Source: Chloroflexi bacterium UBA6077
GTDB taxonomy: Bacteria; Chloroflexota; UBA6077
Assembly (NCBI GenBank): GCA_002436065.1
Contig: DIXP01000112.1
Coordinates: forward strand, 75,946 to 139,945
Length of the DNA stretch: 64,000 bases
Direction of reading: 5' to 3'
A program made the position numbers and the translations under genes. The notes under the pieces were generated by a model. That model did no database searches, was not told the DNA's origin, and saw only the letters and a program-made list of their open reading frames with translations. Below are positions 42,190-51,345 of the stretch, piece after piece; the first letter of the stretch is position 1, and the number at the start of each line of letters is the position of its first letter.

Positions 42190-42902
42190 CGCTCCAGCAC
42201 CATCCCCACGGTAGCCCCGGCCACGCCCACCAGGATCACGTTCCCGAAATCAACCTGTCCCAGGTAGAGCCCTACCGAGAGGGCTGATGAGAAAAGGGCG
42301 ACAGCTACCGTCACCCGGTCGCGACAAGCCATTACAAGCAGCGCCAGGAACACCGCGGGCAGCGCGAAGGCCATCGCGTTACGGGCCGTCGCGGGCAGGA
42401 ACTCCCCAGCGAGGTGGCCCGACAGGGTCCCTGCGTTCCATGAGGAGTAGGCCACCAGGTTTGCCCCGAGGAGGTACCAGCGGTCCGCCTCGCCCCGTGC
42501 GAAGCGGGTTATCGAGAGACCGTAGGTCTCGTCGGTCACCCCGAAGCCCAGAATGGCAAGCATCCCCCTGTCCACGTCTCGAAGGTAGACGGCGAGGGAT
42601 GTGCTCATCAGGGCATGTCGAAGGTTCACGAAGAAGGTGGTGACGGTCACCTCCAGCAGTCCGGCACCGGAGGCGATTAGGGCTATTCCGATGAACTGGC
42701 TGGCCCCGGCGAACACTACCAACGACATGAGGCAGGCCTCGACCGTGGAGAAGCCATACTCCCGGGCAGCTATCCCGAAGGCCATCCCCATGGGAACGAA
42801 GCCAAAGAGGAGCGAAAGGGCATCCCGCACCCCCCGCAGCAGGCCTGGTGGCAGGCGATGTGCGGACCCGCCAACCTGGCTCTTGGCTACCATCGTATCC
42901 AC
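42174..42902 (-). CDS. azlC: Branched-chain amino acid exporter large subunit AzlC
   Basis: 242 aa membrane protein with AzlC landmarks: LLFGFVPMGMAFGIAAREYG, MSLVVFAGASQFIGIALIAS, TFFVNLRHALMSTSLAVYLR and GFGVTDETYGLS. The start is uncertain: GTG 42902 has GGAG 5 bases upstream; ATG 42893 and ATG 42950 are in the same frame. The gene is followed by azlD with an overlap. It is divergent from lspA; the 277 bp between them contain a GGCCCGCGGTTTCAACCGCC palindrome near 43010 but no clear promoter. Confidence 0.92.
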   Translation of the reverse strand: MDTMVAKSQVGGSAHRLPPGLLRGVRDALSLLFGFVPMGMAFGIAAREYGFSTVEACLMSLVVFAGASQFIGIALIASGAGLLEVTVTTFFVNLRHALMSTSLAVYLRDVDRGMLAILGFGVTDETYGLSITRFARGEADRWYLLGANLVAYSSWNAGTLSGHLAGEFLPATARNAMAFALPAVFLALLVMACRDRVTVAVALFSSALSVGLYLGQVDFGNVILVGVAGATVGMVLERWKGR

Positions 42903-43179
42903 ATGCTCTCCAAGCCAATTACCCTGGCTGTTGAGACTGCAGGCTGCCAAAACGAAACCCGCCTTCGCGGGTTAGGACGGGGGAAGCCCACGCAGGCGAA
43001 CTTCGTGATCGTGGCCCGCGGTTTCAACCGCCGGGCAGTCCGCCGCAGCGCTAGCCCCGAGTGGGCGCATTCTACCGCACCCCATCGCCCCTGTGCGACC
43101 TATCACTCTGTATCACACGGGATTAGGGCGGCGATCTGTGTTATGCTCTTTTGCGACTACCCCAGGAGGAGAACAGCAT

Positions 43180-43710
43180 TTGGATGCGCGAAAGCGATGG
43201 ACGCTGCTGGCAGTCTTGGCCGCGCTCTCGGTAGGTATGGACCAGGTGACCAAGCGGATCGCCGTGGGGGCACTGCAGTCCACGCCACCTCAGTCCTACT
43301 TAGCAGACCTCTTCCGCCTGCAGTACGCAGAGAATCAGGGGGCGTTCCTGAGCCTGGGAGCCGACCTCCCGGAGCAGGCGCGGAGTTGGCTGTTCACGGG
43401 AGCCGTGGGGGTGCTCCTGGCGGGAATGCTCTCCTTCGCCCTGTTCAGCGGGCGTCTGAAGCCGCTTGAGGTCGCCGGCCTGGCCCTGTTCGTGGGGGGC
43501 GGCTTCAGTAACTGGATCGATCGCCTCCTCCACGGTGGCATGGTGATCGACTTCATGAACGTGGGGATCGGCCCCCTGCGCAGCGGCGTCTTCAACGTGG
43601 CCGACCTGTTCGTCATCGGCGGGGCTCTGCTGTTCGCACTGGGACTTTCATCGTCAAGGGCACGGCACGAGAATTGCTACTATGATAGTGAGGCCACCGA
43701 TCGGACATAG
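43180..43710 (+). CDS. lspA: Lipoprotein signal peptidase (signal peptidase II)
   Basis: 176 aa with four membrane segments. It removes the signal peptide from prolipoproteins such as the TctC and ABC receptors in this window. Catalytic Asp residues lie in SNWIDRLLHGGMVIDFMNVG and in VFNVADLFVIGGALL; the early motif DQVTKRIAVG and the QYAENQGAFLSL region are as expected. The start is inferred as TTG 43180 (AGGAGGAGAACAGCATTTG), 10 bases after GGAGG; the ATG at 43093 would add an unlikely N-terminal tail. Confidence 0.95.
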   Translation: MDARKRWTLLAVLAALSVGMDQVTKRIAVGALQSTPPQSYLADLFRLQYAENQGAFLSLGADLPEQARSWLFTGAVGVLLAGMLSFALFSGRLKPLEVAGLALFVGGGFSNWIDRLLHGGMVIDFMNVGIGPLRSGVFNVADLFVIGGALLFALGLSSSRARHENCYYDSEATDRT

Positions 43711-43727
43711 CACTACAACTGAATAGG

Positions 43728-43866
43728 GTAGCCGAACCTCTACGCGACCGCGTGGAGGGCGGGGGAACCAATCAAGTGGGGTGAAGGGCGTCGGTGCGGC
43801 GCCCAGGGTAGCTCTTTCAGCCCTAACCCGTCAGCTAACCTCGCAGGCATTTGAGAGAGGCTGAGC
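43728..43866 (+). promoter_or_regulatory. ydaO/yuaA cyclic-di-AMP riboswitch
   Basis: The leader contains the conserved blocks of this aptamer in order: GCGGGGGAACCA (about 43765-43780), GTGGGGTGAAGGGC, a variable arm ending CCCAGGGTAGC, then CCCTAACCCGTCAGCTAACC, TCGCAGGCAT and GAGAGAGG. The CCGTCAGCTAACCTCG core and the GGGGGAACC/GGGGTGAA pair are diagnostic. It is on the plus strand, about 160 bases before the otsA start, and an intrinsic terminator follows. In characterised members c-di-AMP binding favours termination, so otsA and the genes behind it should be repressed at high c-di-AMP (established for the class, inferred here). Confidence 0.92.
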
Positions 43867-43874
43867 CACACATC

Positions 43875-43912
43875 AGGGACCTGAGGCCAAAGCCTCCGGT
43901 CCCTCTTCTTTT
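43875..43912 (+). terminator. Riboswitch expression-platform terminator
   Basis: AGGGACC/GGTCCCT and GAGGC/GCCTC form one stem with a single T-C mismatch and a CAAA loop. CTTCTTTT follows directly. It lies 9 bases after the c-di-AMP aptamer and upstream of otsA, the expected place for ligand-controlled termination. Confidence 0.8.
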
Positions 43913-43969
43913 CCGGCTTGCCCGCTTGGGGGCGTTGCGGTCCCAGAGCGGGCAAGCCGGGCCTGGGAC
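43913..43969 (+). promoter_or_regulatory. Second leader hairpin with competing arm
   Basis: A perfect 14-bp stem, CCGGCTTGCCCGCT (43913-43926) with AGCGGGCAAGCCGG (43947-43960). The right arm is itself enclosed by GTCCCAG (43940) and CTGGGAC (43963), which can pair with each other. No U-run follows. It lies between the riboswitch terminator and otsA and could stabilise the leader or control otsA translation. Confidence 0.5.
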
Positions 43970-44025
43970 ACTACCTCAAATGCCTCGGGACCGGAGCAGG
44001 GCACCAGACATGGAGGTACTGACCT

Positions 44026-45534
44026 ATGCTAGGCACGATGCCACAGCGAACCCAGCTTCAGTGGACAGTCCCAGGGACGGGAAACCTGGCATCCAGGGTG
44101 GAGGACCACCACCTGTACGTGGCCGCCAACCGCGGGCCGGTTCACTACCGTCTCAAGCCGGAGGGGCCGGTGCCGGTGCCCGCCGCGGGGGGACTGGTCA
44201 CCGCACTATCGGGGGCCGCCAGGCATCTGCCCATGACCTGGGTCGCCACTGCCTCTGGACCAGGAGACAGGCTGGTAGCATCTCAAGCCCCCACTATGAG
44301 GGCAAAGCCTGGACTTCCTCGGCTTCGCTACGTCGTCCCATCGGAGGAGGCGCTGGACTGGTTCTACCGCCACTTCTCCAACCCTGTCCTCTGGTTCCTG
44401 CAGCACGGCCTCTGGGACGAGCTGCGCCGGCCCAACCTCACTGAGTTGGTCCAGAAGGGATGGCAGTTAGGCTATCGCCCAGTCAACGAGGCGTTCGCCC
44501 AGGCCATCGCTCAGGAAGTCTGTGGAGCAGTCAGGCCGGTGATCCTCACCCACGATTACCACTTCTATCTGCTTCCGGCGCTGCTCCGCCAGCATGTACC
44601 GGGGGCCCTCCTGCAGCACTTCACACACATCCCATGGCCGGGACCGGACAGTTGGGAGGTACTGATCCCCTCCGTGACGAGGCAGATCTGCCGCGGGCTG
44701 CTCGGTGCGGACATCGTGGGCTTCCAGACAGTAGAGTCTGCCACCAATTTCCTTCGCTGCTGCGAGCGGTTCGTACCCGGCGCTCAGGTGAGCCAGCAGC
44801 TGGCAACGGTAGGTCTCGCGGACAGGTCCATCAAGGTCAAGGCTTACCCCATCTCGATCGACCCTGTGGCGTTGCGGCGCGTGGCCACCAGCCCGGAGGC
44901 CGCACACCACAAGGCGCGACTGCTGCCACTGCTGGGGGAGCAGACCATCGTCCGGGTCGACCGCTTGGACCCCAGCAAGAACATCGTCCGCGGCTTCCAG
45001 GCCTTCGGCATGCTGCTGGAGCGCCGCCCGGACCTGGTCGGCCGGGTGCGATTCCTGGCCTTCCTGGTGCCGAGCCGGGAGAACATCGCGGAGTACCGCC
45101 GCCATGCGCAGGAGGTGTTGCGGGAGGTGGAGACGGTGAATGGCCGCTTCGGGCAAGACGGCTGGAAGCCGATCGAGCTGTTCCACGAGGACAACCGCTC
45201 TCAGGCGATCGCGGGTATGGCCCTGGCGGACGTGCTGCTGGTGAACCCAGTCGCCGACGGAATGAACCTGGTGGCCAAGGAGGGCCCCATCGTCAGCGAG
45301 CGGAGCGCGGTGCTGGTCCTCTCAAAGGAGTGCGGTGCCCATCACCAACTGGGCTCAGCTGCCCTCTCCATCCCACCAAGGGACGTAGCAGCCACCACCT
45401 CAGCATTGGAGCAAGCGCTCGCGATGCCAATGGATGAACGGAACCGCCGAAACCGGACGCTTCGGGGAGTCATCGAGGCCGAGGACATCTCCTGGTGGAT
45501 GCGGACTCAACTACAGGACCTCTTCGACAGTTAG
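44026..45534 (+). CDS. otsA: Trehalose-6-phosphate synthase (GT20)
   Basis: 502 aa GT-B glycosyltransferase that joins a nucleotide-activated glucose to glucose-6-phosphate. It shows LYVAANRGPVHYRLKPEG, TAAGG-type GGLVTALSGAARHLP, LTHDYHFYLLPALLRQHVPG, FTHIPWPGPDSWEVLIPSVT and the donor-site block RVDRLDPSKNIVRGFQAFGM. The late VADGMNLVAKEGPIVSE is also present. ATG 44026 has GGAGG 9 bases upstream. It is first gene behind the c-di-AMP riboswitch and is followed by glgE and the treS-maltokinase gene on the same strand. OtsB for the second step is at 35813. Confidence 0.95.
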   Translation: MLGTMPQRTQLQWTVPGTGNLASRVEDHHLYVAANRGPVHYRLKPEGPVPVPAAGGLVTALSGAARHLPMTWVATASGPGDRLVASQAPTMRAKPGLPRLRYVVPSEEALDWFYRHFSNPVLWFLQHGLWDELRRPNLTELVQKGWQLGYRPVNEAFAQAIAQEVCGAVRPVILTHDYHFYLLPALLRQHVPGALLQHFTHIPWPGPDSWEVLIPSVTRQICRGLLGADIVGFQTVESATNFLRCCERFVPGAQVSQQLATVGLADRSIKVKAYPISIDPVALRRVATSPEAAHHKARLLPLLGEQTIVRVDRLDPSKNIVRGFQAFGMLLERRPDLVGRVRFLAFLVPSRENIAEYRRHAQEVLREVETVNGRFGQDGWKPIELFHEDNRSQAIAGMALADVLLVNPVADGMNLVAKEGPIVSERSAVLVLSKECGAHHQLGSAALSIPPRDVAATTSALEQALAMPMDERNRRNRTLRGVIEAEDISWWMRTQLQDLFDS

Positions 45535-45645
45535 CACTCCAAAGCGACTTCCCGCCGTACCTGTCATGCGGTCGTGCATTAGCATGTCTTGTGCTAGGAT
45601 GTATTACAGCATTGAACCCTGAAATGGGAGGCGAGTCGGGCGGGT

Positions 45646-47637
45646 ATGATAGTTGAAGAGGGTCGCAGGCGCGCGATCATCGAGGGCGTCCAGCCGGAGA
45701 TCGACTGCGGCCGATTCCCCATAAGGCGGACTGTCGGTGAGAAGGTGACGGTGGAGGCCGACATCTTCACCGATGGGCACGACGTCGTGTCGGCCAGGCT
45801 GCTGCACCGCCCCGCCCGGCATGCGGAGTGGTCCGAAGTCCCCATGGAATCGCTGGTGAACGACCGGTGGCGAGGCGAGTTCGCGGTCTACGAGTTGGGC
45901 CAGTATCGCTACACACTTCAGGCCTGGGTGGACCACTTCAAGACGTGGCAAAGGGACCTGGGGAAAAAGGTAGACGCAGGGCAGGAGGTATCGGTAGAGC
46001 TGCGGATGGGCGCCCAACTGGTGGAGGAATCGGCTCTGAGGGCATCAGAGGCCGACGCATCCCGCCTCCGACAGTATGCGCACGACCTGCGAATGGAGGT
46101 CAGCAGCGCCGAGAGGGTGCAGCGGGCGCTGAGCGAGGATCTGTGCAGACTGATGGCCAGCTATCCCGACCGACGCTTCGCCACCACCTACAGCCGCGAG
46201 CTGGCCGCGGAGGTGGACCGTGAGCGGGCGCGCTTCAGCAGCTGGTACGAGCTGTTCCCCCGCTCAACCTCGCCCAAGCCCAGGGGGCACGGCAGCTTCA
46301 AGGACGTCGAAGCGCGGCTCCCCTACGTGGCGGAACTGGGCTTCGATGTGCTGTACCTGCCTCCCATCCACCCCATAGGCCACACCTTCCGTAAGGGGCA
46401 GAACAACTCCCCAACATCGACCGAGGAGGAGCCCGGCAGCCCCTGGGGCATCGGGTCCGAGGAGGGCGGCCACAAGGCCGTCCACCCCCAACTGGGAACG
46501 CTGGAGGACTTCCGTCAGCTGGTCGCCACGGCTCTGGAGTGGGGGATCGAGATCGCGCTGGACATCGCCTTCCAGACATCCCCAGACCACCCTTACGCCC
46601 GGGAGCACCCCGAGTGGTTCCGGCATCGCCCGGACGGCACCATCCAGTACGCCGAGAACCCACCCAAGAAGTACCAGGACATCTACCCCTTCGACTTCGA
46701 GACCGAGCGGTGGCGGGAGCTATGGGAAGAGCTGAAGAGCATCTTCCTTTTTTGGATCGACCAGGGGGTACGCATCTTCAGGGTCGACAACCCCCACACC
46801 AAGCCCTACCGCTTCTGGGAATGGCTGATTGGCGAGATCAAGGCCGCCCACCCTGAGGTGATCTTTCTCTCGGAGGCGTTCACTCGACCGAAGGTGATGT
46901 ACTACCTGGCGAAGCTGGGATTCAGCCAGTCCTACACTTACTTTACCTGGCGCAACACGAAGTGGGAATTGACCGAGTACTTCACGGAGCTGACGAAGAC
47001 GGAGGTCAATGAGTTCTTCCGGCCCAACCTGTGGCCGAACACCCCGGACATCCTCACCGAGCAGTTGCAGCAGGGCGGGAGCCCCGCCTTCATGGCTCGG
47101 CTGGTGCTGGCAGCCACGCTTGGTGCCAGTTACGGTGTATATGGACCCGCCTTCGAGTTGATGGAGAACCTGCCCAAGGAGCCGGGGAGCGAGGAGTACC
47201 TCAACTCCGAGAAGTACGAGATCAAGAATTGGGACATCGAGAGGTCCGACAGCCTGAGATACTTCATCGCTCTAGTCAACCGCATCCGTCGGGGGAATCT
47301 CCCCCTTCAGAGCAACCACAACCTACGGTTCCACCAGGTCGACAACGAGCAGTTGATCTGCTACAGCAAGGCCACCGACGACCTCTCCGCGCTCGTTCTG
47401 GTGGTGGTGAACCTGGACCCTCATTGGAAGCAGTCGGGTTGGGTGGAGTTGCCGCTGGAGGAATTGGGCATAGACCCTCACCAGCCATACCAACTGCACG
47501 ACCTGCTGACCGATGCCCGCTACCTCTGGCACGGCTCGCGCAACTACGTAGAATTAGATCCTCACCAGCTTCCGGCCCACATCTTCCGCCTCCGCCGTCG
47601 CATCGGTAGGGAGGGAGAGAGCGAGCATTACGAGTAA
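45646..47637 (+). CDS. glgE: Alpha-1,4-glucan:maltose-1-phosphate maltosyltransferase
   Basis: 663 aa GH13_3 enzyme that adds maltose from maltose-1-phosphate to alpha-glucan chains. The N-terminal domain (residues 1-115) includes VEADIFTDGHDVVSARLLHR. Then come WYELFPRSTSPKPRGHGSFK, VLYLPPIHPIGHTFRKGQNN, LDIAFQTSPDHPYAREHPEW, the nucleophile FRVDNPHTKPYRFWEW (Asp about 381), the acid LSEAFTRPKVMYYLAKLGFS and FELMENLPKEPGSEEYLNSE. All are classic GlgE landmarks. It precedes treS-maltokinase by 13 bases, so substrate-forming and substrate-using enzymes are made together. A 111-bp gap separates it from otsA; a weak TGTGCTAGGAT box lies there. Confidence 0.96.
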   Translation: MIVEEGRRRAIIEGVQPEIDCGRFPIRRTVGEKVTVEADIFTDGHDVVSARLLHRPARHAEWSEVPMESLVNDRWRGEFAVYELGQYRYTLQAWVDHFKTWQRDLGKKVDAGQEVSVELRMGAQLVEESALRASEADASRLRQYAHDLRMEVSSAERVQRALSEDLCRLMASYPDRRFATTYSRELAAEVDRERARFSSWYELFPRSTSPKPRGHGSFKDVEARLPYVAELGFDVLYLPPIHPIGHTFRKGQNNSPTSTEEEPGSPWGIGSEEGGHKAVHPQLGTLEDFRQLVATALEWGIEIALDIAFQTSPDHPYAREHPEWFRHRPDGTIQYAENPPKKYQDIYPFDFETERWRELWEELKSIFLFWIDQGVRIFRVDNPHTKPYRFWEWLIGEIKAAHPEVIFLSEAFTRPKVMYYLAKLGFSQSYTYFTWRNTKWELTEYFTELTKTEVNEFFRPNLWPNTPDILTEQLQQGGSPAFMARLVLAATLGASYGVYGPAFELMENLPKEPGSEEYLNSEKYEIKNWDIERSDSLRYFIALVNRIRRGNLPLQSNHNLRFHQVDNEQLICYSKATDDLSALVLVVVNLDPHWKQSGWVELPLEELGIDPHQPYQLHDLLTDARYLWHGSRNYVELDPHQLPAHIFRLRRRIGREGESEHYE

Positions 47638-47650
47638 AGGGGCAGCTTCA

Positions 47651-50600
47651 ATGGAGCAGCGCGACATAGCCTCCATGCCTGAGGGCAACCCTCTCTGGTA
47701 CAAGGACGCCGTCATCTACGAACTGCACGTCCGCGCCTTCTTCGACAGCAACGGAGATGGCATGGGGGACTTCCAGGGGCTCACGGAGAAGCTGGACTAC
47801 CTCCAGGACCTGGGGGTCACGACTCTGTGGCTCCTGCCCTTCTACCCCTCCCCACTGAAGGACGACGGCTACGACATCGCCGACTATGGCGATGTGCACC
47901 CATCCTACGGCAACCTGCGCGATGTGCGACAGTTCGTCCGCGAGGCCCATCGCCGGGGGCTGCGAGTGATCACCGAGTTGGTCTGCAACCATACCTCCGA
48001 CCAGCACCCCTGGTTCAGGCGGGCACGACAGGCCAGGCCGGGCAGCTCGGCCAGGAATTTCTACGTCTGGAGCGACACGCCGGACAAATATCGGGATGCT
48101 CGCATCATCTTCAAGGATTTCGAGACCTCCAACTGGAGCTGGGACCCGGTGGCCAGGGCCTACTTCTGGCACCGCTTCTACTCCCATCAGCCCGACCTGA
48201 ACTATGACAACCCTCAGGTCCGCAGGGCTATATTCAAGGTGATGGACCACTGGCTCCAGATGGGGATCGACGGGCTGCGACTGGACGCCGTCCCCTACCT
48301 GTACGAGCGGGAGGGGACCAATGATGAGAACCTGCCCGAGACGCACGGCTTCCTCAAGTCGCTGCGACGCCATGTGGACGAGCAGTTCCGCGACCGGATG
48401 CTGCTAGCCGAGGCAAATCAGTGGCCCGAGGAGGCCGTGGCCTACTTCGGCGATGGGGATGAGTGCAACATGGCGTTCCACTTCCCCCTGATGCCCCGCA
48501 TGTTCATGGCTATCCGGATGGAGGATAGGTTCCCAATCATCGATATTCTCAGCCAGACGCCCCCCATACCCGACAACAGCCAGTGGGCGCTCTTCCTCCG
48601 AAACCACGACGAGTTGACGCTGGAGATGGTCACCGACGAGGAGCGGGACTACATGTACCGGGTGTACGCCCTTGATCCGGAGGCGCGAATCAATCTGGGC
48701 ATCCGGCGACGGCTCGCCCCGCTGCTCGGGAACCACAGGCGCCGCATCGAGCTGATGAACGGGCTGCTCTTCTCCCTGCCGGGCTCGCCGGTGATCTACT
48801 ACGGCGACGAGATCGGCATGGGGGATAACATCTACCTGGGAGACCGCAACGGCGTCCGCACACCTATGCAGTGGACGGCCGACCGCAACGCGGGATTCTC
48901 CCAGGCCAACCCCCAGCGGCTCTACCTGCCGGTCATCGTCGATCCGGAGTACCACTACGCCAGCGTGAACGTGCAGGCCCAGCGGGGCAACCCTCATTCG
49001 CTGCTCTCCTGGATGAAGCGGCTGATCGCCCTCAGGAAGCACTACCGGGCCTTCGGTCGGGGCTCTCTGGAGTTCCTCTACCCGGAGAACCGGAAGGTGC
49101 TGGCGTACCTTCGCCGCCACGGGGATGAGACCATCCTGGTGGTGGCCAACATGTCCCGCTTCGTCCAGTACGCTGAGATCAACCTCGCCGAGTTCAAGGG
49201 AATGATACCGGTGGAGCTCTGGGGGCAGGTGGAGTTCCCTCCAATCGATGAGGTTCCCTACTTCCTGACCTTGGGGCCCCACGTCTTCTACTGGTTCTCC
49301 CTCGAGCGGCAACGGGTCCAGGAAGTCCGCCTCGAAGCGCCAGAGGCCCAGATGGAGATCCCAATCCTGGCAGTCTCCGGCTCCTGGGATGGTGGGGTGG
49401 CTCATCCCTCCCTCCTGGGGGATGGATGGGGCGACCTGATGAGCCTTCTACCTTCATACCTGAGATCGCGGCGATGGTTCCGTGGCAAGGCCAGGAGGAT
49501 CAAGTCTACCCAGATCCAGGATTCGATACCTTTGAGCTTCGATGGAGAGGTGGCACACCTGGCGATGGTGCAGGTGGAATACACGGAAGGGGACCCAGAG
49601 CTCTACCTGCTTCCCCTGGCCTTCGCAACTGGGGAGTACGCAGACCAGCTACTGCGGGACCAGCCTCAAGCTGTGGTGGCGCGGCTGCTTATGAAGAAGG
49701 GGAGGACGGAGGGATTGCTCTACGGTGCCCTGGTGAACCCGGGTTTCACCAAGGCCCTGCTTCACACCCTGGCCGCCAGGCGTCGGTTGAAGGGGGCAAA
49801 GGGCGAGTTGTGCGCCGCCACTACCCCCGCCTATCGCCCCCTCCTCAAGGCCGGTTGGCAGGATCTCGAGCCAACGACAGTAAGGGCAGAGCAGAGCAAC
49901 AGCTCGGTGGTGTACGGCGACCAACTGATCATGAAGCTGTTCCGAAAGCTGGAGGTGGGCGCCAACCCTGACCAGGAGATCGGGCGTTTCCTGACGGAGA
50001 AGGGGTTCCCTAACACTCCACCCATGGTGGGAACCCTGGAGTACCAGCGGAAGCCCTCGGGCTCGATGACCGTGGCCCTACTCCAGGGCTTCGTACCCAA
50101 CCAGGGGGATGCGTGGCAGTTCACCCTGGAGGTCCTGGGCAGCTTCTTCCAGCAGGCCATGACCTCCCAAACCGGTGCCCAGGAAATCCCCATCTGCATG
50201 GAGAAGCTGCTAGAGCTGATAGAGACCGATCCCCCGCCCCTGGCGCTGGATCTAATGGGCAGTTATCTGAATGCCTCCGCCCTCATCGGCAAGCGCACGG
50301 CAGAGATGCACCTGGCTCTGGCCGCGAGCAGCGGCACTCCAAGCTTCTCTCCAGATCCCTTCAGCAGCTTCTACCAACGCGCCCTCTACCAATCGATGCG
50401 GAGTCTCCTGAGCCAGGTCTTCAACACCCTGCGCGGTGGACTAAAAGGACTGTCTGAAGCCATCCAGGAGGACGCCAAGAGTGTGCTCGGTCTGGAGCCA
50501 GAGATCCTGGGTCGCTTCCGATCGATAGTGGAACAGCGGATCGGGGTGATGCGCATCCGCTGCCACGGCGACTACCACCTGGGCCAACTGCTCAAGACGG

Positions 50601-51034
50601 CGAACGACTTCATGATCATCGATTTCGAGGGGGAGCCCGCGAGGCCCCTGAGCGAGAGGCGGATAAAGCGCTCAGCGCTGCGGGACGTGGCGGGAATGCT
50701 CAGGTCTTTCCACTACGCCTCCCACGTCGCCCTGTTCGACCTCCTGAAGAGCGGGTTTGCCGACGCGGACAGCATTTCGGTTCTCAAGCAGTGGGGCAGC
50801 TTCTGGAACGGGTGGGCCAGCGCGTCCTTCCTGAAGGCGTATCTGTCCACGGCTGGCGACGCCCCCTTTGTGCCGAAGACCCGAGCGGAGCTTCAGGTGC
50901 TGCTGGACGCCTTCCTGCTGGAGAAGGCGATCTACGAACTGGGCTACGAGCTGAACAACCGCCCTGACTGGGTCACCATTCCGCTGGAAGCGATCCCCGA
51001 GCTGGTAGGGGAGACGGGGGATCCCAACACGTAG
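47651..51034 (+). CDS. treS: Trehalose synthase-maltokinase fusion (TreS-Mak/Pep2)
   Basis: 1127 aa bifunctional enzyme. Residues 1-555 are TreS, which interconverts maltose and trehalose: WYKDAVIYELHVRAFFDSNG, FYPSPLKDDGYDIADYGDVH, the nucleophile in GIDGLRLDAVPYLYEREGTN (Asp about 212), LLAEANQWPEEAVAYFGDGD and FLRNHDELTLEMVTDEE. Residues about 595-1127 are maltokinase, which makes maltose-1-phosphate for GlgE: SYLRSRRWFRGKARRIKSTQ at its start and the kinase motifs RIRCHGDYHLGQLLKTANDF and MIIDFEGEPARPLSERR near 968-1000. The fusion channels trehalose toward GlgE. The TAG stop is formed by the first bases of a repeat element. Confidence 0.96.
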   Translation: MEQRDIASMPEGNPLWYKDAVIYELHVRAFFDSNGDGMGDFQGLTEKLDYLQDLGVTTLWLLPFYPSPLKDDGYDIADYGDVHPSYGNLRDVRQFVREAHRRGLRVITELVCNHTSDQHPWFRRARQARPGSSARNFYVWSDTPDKYRDARIIFKDFETSNWSWDPVARAYFWHRFYSHQPDLNYDNPQVRRAIFKVMDHWLQMGIDGLRLDAVPYLYEREGTNDENLPETHGFLKSLRRHVDEQFRDRMLLAEANQWPEEAVAYFGDGDECNMAFHFPLMPRMFMAIRMEDRFPIIDILSQTPPIPDNSQWALFLRNHDELTLEMVTDEERDYMYRVYALDPEARINLGIRRRLAPLLGNHRRRIELMNGLLFSLPGSPVIYYGDEIGMGDNIYLGDRNGVRTPMQWTADRNAGFSQANPQRLYLPVIVDPEYHYASVNVQAQRGNPHSLLSWMKRLIALRKHYRAFGRGSLEFLYPENRKVLAYLRRHGDETILVVANMSRFVQYAEINLAEFKGMIPVELWGQVEFPPIDEVPYFLTLGPHVFYWFSLERQRVQEVRLEAPEAQMEIPILAVSGSWDGGVAHPSLLGDGWGDLMSLLPSYLRSRRWFRGKARRIKSTQIQDSIPLSFDGEVAHLAMVQVEYTEGDPELYLLPLAFATGEYADQLLRDQPQAVVARLLMKKGRTEGLLYGALVNPGFTKALLHTLAARRRLKGAKGELCAATTPAYRPLLKAGWQDLEPTTVRAEQSNSSVVYGDQLIMKLFRKLEVGANPDQEIGRFLTEKGFPNTPPMVGTLEYQRKPSGSMTVALLQGFVPNQGDAWQFTLEVLGSFFQQAMTSQTGAQEIPICMEKLLELIETDPPPLALDLMGSYLNASALIGKRTAEMHLALAASSGTPSFSPDPFSSFYQRALYQSMRSLLSQVFNTLRGGLKGLSEAIQEDAKSVLGLEPEILGRFRSIVEQRIGVMRIRCHGDYHLGQLLKTANDFMIIDFEGEPARPLSERRIKRSALRDVAGMLRSFHYASHVALFDLLKSGFADADSISVLKQWGSFWNGWASASFLKAYLSTAGDAPFVPKTRAELQVLLDAFLLEKAIYELGYELNNRPDWVTIPLEAIPELVGETGDPNT

Positions 51035-51162
51035 TGCAGGGCGCTCTGCCCTGCCGTCCAGTTACCTGCCCTGCGCCGTTGCCCACGGGTCCGGGTGCGG
51101 GCAGAGCGGGCGGTTGTGCGCACGTACCCCAACGGGTGGCAGGGCACAGGGCCCTACACTAC
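51031..51162. repeat. MITE-like inverted-repeat element, copy D
   Basis: 132 bp with ends GTAGTGCAGGGC and GCCCTACACTAC (one change from the other copies), in the orientation of copies A and E. Its bases 2-4 (TAG) are the stop codon of the treS-maltokinase gene. Confidence 0.85.
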
Positions 51163-51345
51163 GTGGCAGAAGGCTGCTGTCGGATCACTCGCTCCTCAGC
51201 CCACTAGAGTGGGCTTTGTCCTCTCAGCCCGACGGTCTTAACCTTGGGCTCCCTCCCCCAACCCTGCAACGTTGCTTCTCCGTACTCCCAATTCCTCCGG
51301 GCTTCAGTCCATGGAAAGCAACGTGTCCTTACTGGGCAACGCCCC

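Noticed and set aside
44460..45437. 325-codon open frame overlapping otsA
   Set aside because: Alternative-frame shadow of otsA with repetitive Gly/Arg/Pro composition.
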